Positions 6,101 to 9,024 of a stretch of 9,024 nucleotides of DNA are shown piece after piece. Below the pieces are notes generated by a model. It had not been told where the DNA came from. It saw only the letters and a program-made list of their open reading frames with translations, and searched no databases. The stretch covers positions 1 through 9,024 of the forward strand of contig CALGNG010000406.1 of assembly GCA_937958735.1 (NCBI GenBank), read 5' to 3'. This DNA is from an uncultured Aquimarina sp. Its GTDB lineage: Bacteria; Bacteroidota; Bacteroidia; Flavobacteriales; Flavobacteriaceae. Position numbers and translations under genes: made by a program. Every line of letters starts with the position of its first letter. The first letter of the stretch is position 1.

Positions 6101-9024
6101 CCTGTAGGGCCATTTACAGTATAACGACCATAGTCTGTATTATTAGCAAAAAATCCTAAAGCCGCTGGATTAGTTTCCAAAGGTCTTTGCACAGCATTAG
6201 GAGAGGTTAGATCTATACCAGTACCTCTATCTTCAAAAAACTCTAAATTATACAATAACTCTGTAGTGTCTTCTCTGTCTGGGGTTGCTAAAGTGGGTAA
6301 ATTATCTACTTCGAGAACTGCAGTGTCTGTACATACTGCACCGGGCATAGACAATTCTAAATTTTGCCTAAGAATTATAAGATTAAAATATTCTTCTATT
6401 GTACTTCTACACCCTCCAGTACCTTCTTGTATATAAACAATTCTATAACTTCCCGTTTCGCTTATAGTTATACTGGTAGCATCGTTAGAACTTACATCTG
6501 CAACATCTACATACTCACAGTCTAATTCGGCAAAAGGACAAGTATTACCATCTCTACGACAAGTCCCTTCTTCGTATCTAGAAACAACAATTCGTGTATC
6601 TCTAGGGAAAGTAGTTGGAATAGGAATAACAATATTATCGTTAGGTTCGTTTTCACAAACTATAAATTGAGTAACCGTAATATCTGGTCTACTCGTACAT
6701 TCTGGTAATATTTGACCTTCTAAAATTGGTTCTCCACTAGCTTCTGTTAGCAATCTGTTTACATCAGATAGAGTATCAAAAAAGGTTACCTCAAAAGATT
6801 CTATTCCTTGTAAACAAGGGTTGGGAGCTTGTTCTAAAACAATATACAAACCTAAAGCATCACTTCCTACTTCTAATTGATTAGGAGGTATGTCTCCTGT
6901 AGTTTCTGCAACAAAAACAGCACCTTGTGCTTCTAATTCTGCACGACTAATACGGTCGTCTGCATCGGTATCTATAGCGTAATCTGCATCATCTAAAACA
7001 CCGTTACCATTCCTATCTACAGGGTCTTCTACCCTAAACCATTCGTATTCTAAAAAGCCTTCTCCTGCTTCCAATATTATGGCATCTTCACAAATTACAG
7101 ATTGCTCCGATTCACATTGTCCAACTCTGTTTAATAAAGTAACAGTAGGCCCTCGTGCTACATCATCACAACCATCTATAAATCTAAAAAAACTTTCTGC
7201 TTGGTCTACTCTTCTAGTGTTAATAACTCCTTCAAATGAAGTTAATGCCACATTTTCTATCCTATCTATACAGGCATTTCTAGAAAAATTACATTCTTCG
7301 ACAATTCCTATATTTTCTAAATCTATAGTAATTCTATTACGACAGCTAGAATCTGAAGGATCACAATCCCCTAATGGAGTTAGATCTGGAATTGGAATAG
7401 TAATTAATGTAGTGTTAAAGATTAAACCCGTAGTTCTATCTATACCGTCCACACCTTCTTCAATAGTTGGAGTAAATGCAAAATCTGGAGAGCTAATAGT
7501 AGTTACTCCTGGTAAAATTTCTGTATTTACAGGTAAAAAATCTTGTAAGTTTATATTTACCGCTACATCGTTACCTATATTCCTAATTATTAAGCGATAA
7601 GTTATACGATCTCCAAATTCTACTGTAGCATCCCTTGCTAATTCTACACCAAATCTGTCAAAAGCGACTTTTTCTACTTGTACATTTGGGGCAATTACTT
7701 CTACCGCAAAGGCAGTAAAGAAATTAATATAACTATCTTGATTAGTAGATAACCAAAATGTTGCCATATTATCTGTAATACCTGGTGGAGTATTATCTGC
7801 CCTATTATTTAAAATATTATTTCCTGTATTAGTTAACTGAAAATGATCGGTATCGTAACCTAATGTATTCGATGAATTAGGCTGTCTAAAATTAGTGTCT
7901 CCCGTAATGTTAGTTATCGTACTATTAAAAAAGTTAGTGGTATTATCTGGTGCTGAATTTTCTCTAAGCGGCCTAGCCGAACTTGGTAAATTATTGGTTA
8001 CTGTTATCCCTCCAGGGCTTGCGGTTTCAATTGCTCTAGTCGTAGTAGTTTCTATTGAAAATTGATCATTCGGAAGACTTCTATCCCCTTCTAAACTTGC
8101 TGCTGCTATTGTTGCGTTTATGGGACCATCTGGTATGGTATTAAATGTAGGAGAATCAAAACTAATAGCATCTTGTCCACGTGATATTGAAGCAAAACCA
8201 TCAAAAAATGATATTTCTCTTTCTACAGCAGTCGACACATTTTCTTCGTAAGCTACAGCAAGTGTCCAACCTCCTGTAAGACCTCCTCCACTTCTATACC
8301 CAGTGGTAGCTCTTACATTTCCTACAGTCCAAAATCCAGCAACATCTCTTCCCGCATCTTGAAGCGATGTAAAAAGCTCTGTAACATCTACAACACATAC
8401 ATAGGGCCTATCTTGAAGCCCTGGAACATTTATATCGTCTCTAATCGTTCGTTGTTCTGCTGTGGTTAAAGAGCGACCTAATCTACGCTCTTCATCTTGG
8501 ATCCTGCGATTTTCTGCATTAATTTCAGACTGAATATTAAAAACAGAACCATCAAAACCATCAAGAATTACTTCTGTCTGTAACTGTATCCCCCCTGGGT
8601 TAGCCGCCGCCGTGGCTGGATTAATACTTATATTAAAATATTCATCGCCCATTGGGGGTAATATCTTAATTTCGGTGTAATCGGACATTGGATTAGGTCC
8701 AAAAGAAGTTCTAGGCTCACTACTTGACCCTGAATTTACTTCTAGAAATAATCGCCCTCTTCCATCTCTAAAAGTGCCTCCTGATGCATTATTTATTGTT
8801 TCACGTGGATATACTCCAGACCAATATAAATAAGCTCTTTTAACTACACCACATGTTGGGTTAATATTTAACTCTGCCCCACTAGATGAAAATGTTCCAA
8901 TGTTACTTCCAGTACTTGGAGATCCATTACCATCTCTATTTAATCTACCACCATAGACTGTTTGACTAGGTGACGCACCCAAAAAGGCACTACTAAAATT
9001 ACCACTAAAAGCTGGGTCACTATC
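1..9024 (-). CDS. Giant SprB-like repeat adhesin, probable T9SS substrate; internal fragment lacking both ends
   Basis: One frame stays open for 3,008 codons across the window, with no stop and no plausible gene start inside it. The product has an N-terminal beta domain (residues 1-446), a DUF11-like domain (447-622) and about 23 Ig-like/SprB modules (626 to the window edge). It is rich in Thr, Ile, Asp, Glu, Asn and Val, and very poor in Lys, His, Met and Trp. Known SprB-family proteins of Flavobacteriia are giant surface adhesins exported by the type IX secretion system and moved by the gliding machinery. I infer the same location and role here. The N-terminal D-S-D-P-A-F then F-S-S-S-G-A-E-L resembles a segment I recall lying shortly after the signal peptide in related proteins, so the true start is probably within a few hundred bases beyond 9024. 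The C-terminus is missing; a type B sorting domain is expected there but not seen. It could instead be a non-gliding T9SS adhesin, so I assign no symbol. The coding assignment is near certain; the exact role is inferred. Confidence 0.96.
151..438 (-). repeat. SprB module 22, second Cys absent
   Basis: Approximate residues 2863-2958. It opens E-D-I-D-C-F-N-E-S-D-G-V-I-R-F (Cys 2873, bases 376-414) and closes L-P-P-G-N-Y-T-L-T-I-I-D, a strong SprB pattern. The following loop reads Q-E-T-T-I-P-V-V-D-S-T-L-E-I, where other modules carry G-C or a similar Cys, so the usual intramodule disulfide cannot form. A D-P-C-P-I-P-I-D linker just before it supplies an extra Cys belonging to the end of module 21. 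Confidence 0.75.
2983..3219 (-). repeat. SprB module 13, short form
   Basis: Approximate residues 1936-2014. It opens P-I-L-C-N-G-D-E-S-S-V-E-V (Cys 1946, bases 3169-3195) and closes L-E-A-G-S-Y-D-I-I-I-R-N then T-Q-C-I-S. Only 79 residues separate its opening Cys from the next, the shortest spacing in the array, yet both signature ends are intact. Confidence 0.75.
4051..4329 (-). repeat. SprB module 9, best match to the SprB consensus
   Basis: Approximate residues 1566-1658. It opens N-V-T-C-F-G-E-S-T-G-S-A-N-I-T-V (Cys 1576; bases 4273-4305 cover V to A) and closes L-A-A-G-N-Y-T-L-T-V-N-D then S-G-C-L-S, the G-x-Y-x-L-x-V-x-D with G-C ending expected of the family. It is the clearest single piece of evidence for SprB-type repeats in this protein. 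Confidence 0.85.
4906..5241 (-). repeat. SprB module 6 with classic signature
   Basis: Approximate residues 1262-1373. The opening P-V-R-C-F-G-E-S-N-G-S (Cys 1272; bases 5188-5214 cover the R-to-S core) matches the SprB-repeat start, V-x-C-F-G-x-x-x-G-S. The closing strand D-T-Y-G-V-I-V-T-D is followed by D-Q-C-P-S. A Pro/Asn/Thr-rich loop (P-N-T-A-Y-T-S-P-N-A-N-A-T-T) replaces the usual G-G-x-P-Y turn. Boundaries are approximate. Confidence 0.75.
5974..6366 (-). other. Ig-like module 3, atypical and lacking the usual closing Cys
   Basis: Residues 887-1017. The anchor Cys is at 898 (G-A-V-C-T-D-T-A-V-L-E-V). The closing region reads Y-G-R-Y-T-V-N-G-P-T-G-S-E-P-Q-I-I-A-I, with no Cys where most modules have one; the next Cys (1004, N-I-V-G-C-P-P-I-L-E) falls in the following strand. 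The module is long for the series, and the boundary with module 4 is uncertain. It may bridge the Ig-like part and the SprB-like array. Confidence 0.45.
6367..6687 (-). other. Ig-like module 2 with Cys-rich insertion
   Basis: Residues 780-886, beginning P-D-I-T-V-T-Q-F-I-V-C with the anchor Cys at 790 and closing with G-S-Y-R-I-V-Y-I-Q-E then G-G-C-R-S-T, the usual Y-x-I/V strand followed by a second Cys. Between them lies an extra loop with C822, C829 and C836 (bases 6517-6561) in C-x6-C-x6-C spacing. Five Cys in one module is the highest count in the window. The beta-strand pattern supports an Ig-like fold; no specific family is recognised. Confidence 0.55.
6697..7149 (-). other. Ig-like module 1 carrying an EF-hand-like insert
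   Basis: Residues 626-776. It begins P-T-V-T-L-L-N-R-V-G-Q-C and has the anchor Cys at 645 (V-I-C-E-D-A-I-I-L-E-A-G), then E-Y-E-W-F, the Y-x-W core typical of Ig/PKD-like folds in Bacteroidota surface proteins. Two acidic EF-hand-like loops follow the E-Y-E-W-F strand. The chain resumes with G-L-Y-I-V-L-E-Q and a second Cys in N-P-C-L-Q-G, matching the closing strand of the later modules. At about 150 residues it is longer than the roughly 100-residue norm; the loops account for part of the excess and the tail after the second Cys for the rest. Confidence 0.65.
6937..7017 (-). other. Tandem EF-hand-like Ca2+-binding loops
   Basis: Loop 1 (residues 670-681, bases 6982-7017) is D-R-N-G-N-G-V-L-D-D-A-D. 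Loop 2 (685-696, bases 6937-6972) is D-T-D-A-D-D-R-I-S-R-A-E. Both have acidic or Asn ligands at loop positions 1, 3 and 5, a hydrophobic residue at 8, Asp/Ser at 9 and an acidic residue at 12; loop 1 also has the canonical Gly at 6. Only three residues separate them, which leaves no room for a full helix between and suggests a dockerin- or calcium-rod-like arrangement rather than a calmodulin pair. Ca2+ binding is inferred from these residues. Confidence 0.7.
7159..7686 (-). other. DUF11-like domain with Cys-containing extension
   Basis: Residues 447-622. The opening N-V-Q-V-E-K, then V-E-F-G-D-R-I-T-Y-R-L-I-I-R-N-I-G-N, then L-Q-D-F-L-P-V-N-T follows the DUF11 pattern (V-x-K, then G-D-x-I-T-Y-x-I-x-V-x-N-x-G, then D-x-L-P). 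DUF11 domains are beta-sandwich modules of bacterial surface proteins and often follow the AYLYW-type head. The domain continues past its usual length through four closely spaced Cys (G-D-C-D-P-S-D-S-S-C and E-E-C-N-F-S-R-N-A-C) to F-R-F-I-D-G-C-D-D-V, where the Ig-like modules begin. The Cys pairs may form local disulfides after export. Confidence 0.8.
7687..9024 (-). other. N-terminal beta-rich domain of the adhesin (AYLYW / GGW-YE type)
   Basis: Residues 1-446 are non-repetitive and differ from the modules that follow. Landmarks are F-S-S-S-G-A-E-L before a Cys, A-Y-L-Y-W-S-G at residues 64-70 (bases 8815-8835), and G-G-W-T-L-A-V-A-Y-E at 251-260 (8245-8274), followed by a conserved-looking F-F-D-G-F. 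This motif set recurs at the N-termini of large Bacteroidota surface proteins just before DUF11 domains (possibly the DUF3344-like group; family name from memory). Four of the few Trp residues in the window lie here. As the distal, non-repeated part it is the best candidate for a binding head, but no ligand can be named. The C-terminal part (about 300-446) is rich in Asn, Thr and Ser and ends with F-F-T-A-F-A-V-E-V-I-A-P, the usual lead-in to DUF11. Confidence 0.72.
8428..8529 (-). other. Charged, probably helical insertion inside the N-terminal domain
   Basis: Residues 166-199 start S-E-I-N-A-E-N-R-R-I-Q-D-E-E-R-R-L and continue through T-A-E-Q-R-T-I-R-D-D-I-N. The segment is dense in Glu, Arg, Gln and Asp with no Pro and one Gly, unlike the beta-type, Thr/Ile/Gly-rich sequence on both sides. 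It reads as one or two amphipathic helices, possibly a short coiled-coil hairpin, projecting from the beta domain. The assignment is from composition only. Confidence 0.5.

Noticed and set aside
7079..7600. A 173-codon open frame on the plus strand
   Set aside because: It lies entirely antisense to the DUF11-like and Ig-like region of the giant gene, has no recognisable domain and shows an unstructured Ser/Thr/Ile composition typical of an antisense shadow.
1..9024. Possible Bacteroidota O-glycosylation sequons, D-(S/T)-(A/I/L/V/M/T), such as D-T-A and D-T-T in several modules
   Set aside because: I count about a dozen, no more than expected by chance for a protein this rich in Asp, Thr and Ser, so they are not evidence of special glycosylation.
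1..9024. DNA-level tandem repeats or a CRISPR-like array suggested by recurring phrases of the type cctgttac / ggtaatt
   Set aside because: The recurrence reflects common codon strings (GTA ACA GGA and similar) in diverged protein modules; no regular identical repeats or spacers are present.
1..9024. Internal start codons with upstream purine-rich stretches on the minus strand, as possible separate genes
   Set aside because: The reading frame and module pattern run continuously through every internal Met codon, so none marks a gene boundary.

Overview
The window is the interior of one giant protein-coding gene on the minus strand. Read as the reverse complement in the frame whose first codon is bases 9024-9022 (D-S-D-P-A-F), I found no stop codon across all 3,008 codons. 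The frame leaves both edges, so neither the start codon, signal peptide and promoter (beyond 9024) nor the stop codon and C-terminal sorting domain (below base 1) is present. There are no RNA genes, mobile elements or intergenic gaps. Residue numbers below are window-relative: residue n occupies bases 9025-3n to 9027-3n.

The protein looks like a SprB-type, repeat-rich cell-surface adhesin of a gliding or T9SS-bearing Bacteroidota bacterium, most likely a member of Flavobacteriaceae. The evidence is low GC (about 35-38% in two sampled lines), heavy use of TTA, AGA, GGA, ACA and ATA codons, SprB-repeat signatures such as V-T-C-F-G-E-S-T-G-S, and the order of an N-terminal beta domain, a DUF11-like domain and a long run of Ig-like/SprB modules. 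In relatives such proteins are exported by the type IX secretion system and carry a gliding-motility/T9SS type B C-terminal domain, which here would lie outside the window.

Layout in the direction of translation: (1) residues 1-446 (bases 7687-9024), an N-terminal beta-rich domain with A-Y-L-Y-W-S-G and G-G-W-T-L-A-V-A-Y-E motifs and a charged, probably helical insertion; (2) residues 447-622 (7159-7686), a DUF11-like domain with a long Cys-containing extension; (3) residues 626-1017 (5974-7149), three atypical Ig-like modules, the first carrying two back-to-back EF-hand-like calcium loops and the second a C-x6-C-x6-C insert; (4) residues 1018-3008 (1-5973), about twenty divergent SprB/Ig-like modules with a mean spacing of about 101 residues, nearly all with one Cys near the start and one near the end.

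Inferred function: a very long, acidic, disulfide- and possibly Ca2+-stabilised stalk that projects the N-terminal domain from the cell surface for attachment and/or gliding. The most unusual points are the embedded EF-hand pair, the Cys-x6-Cys-x6-Cys insert, extreme lysine depletion (about 14 Lys in 3,008 residues despite an AT-rich gene), and two modules that break the Cys-pair rule.
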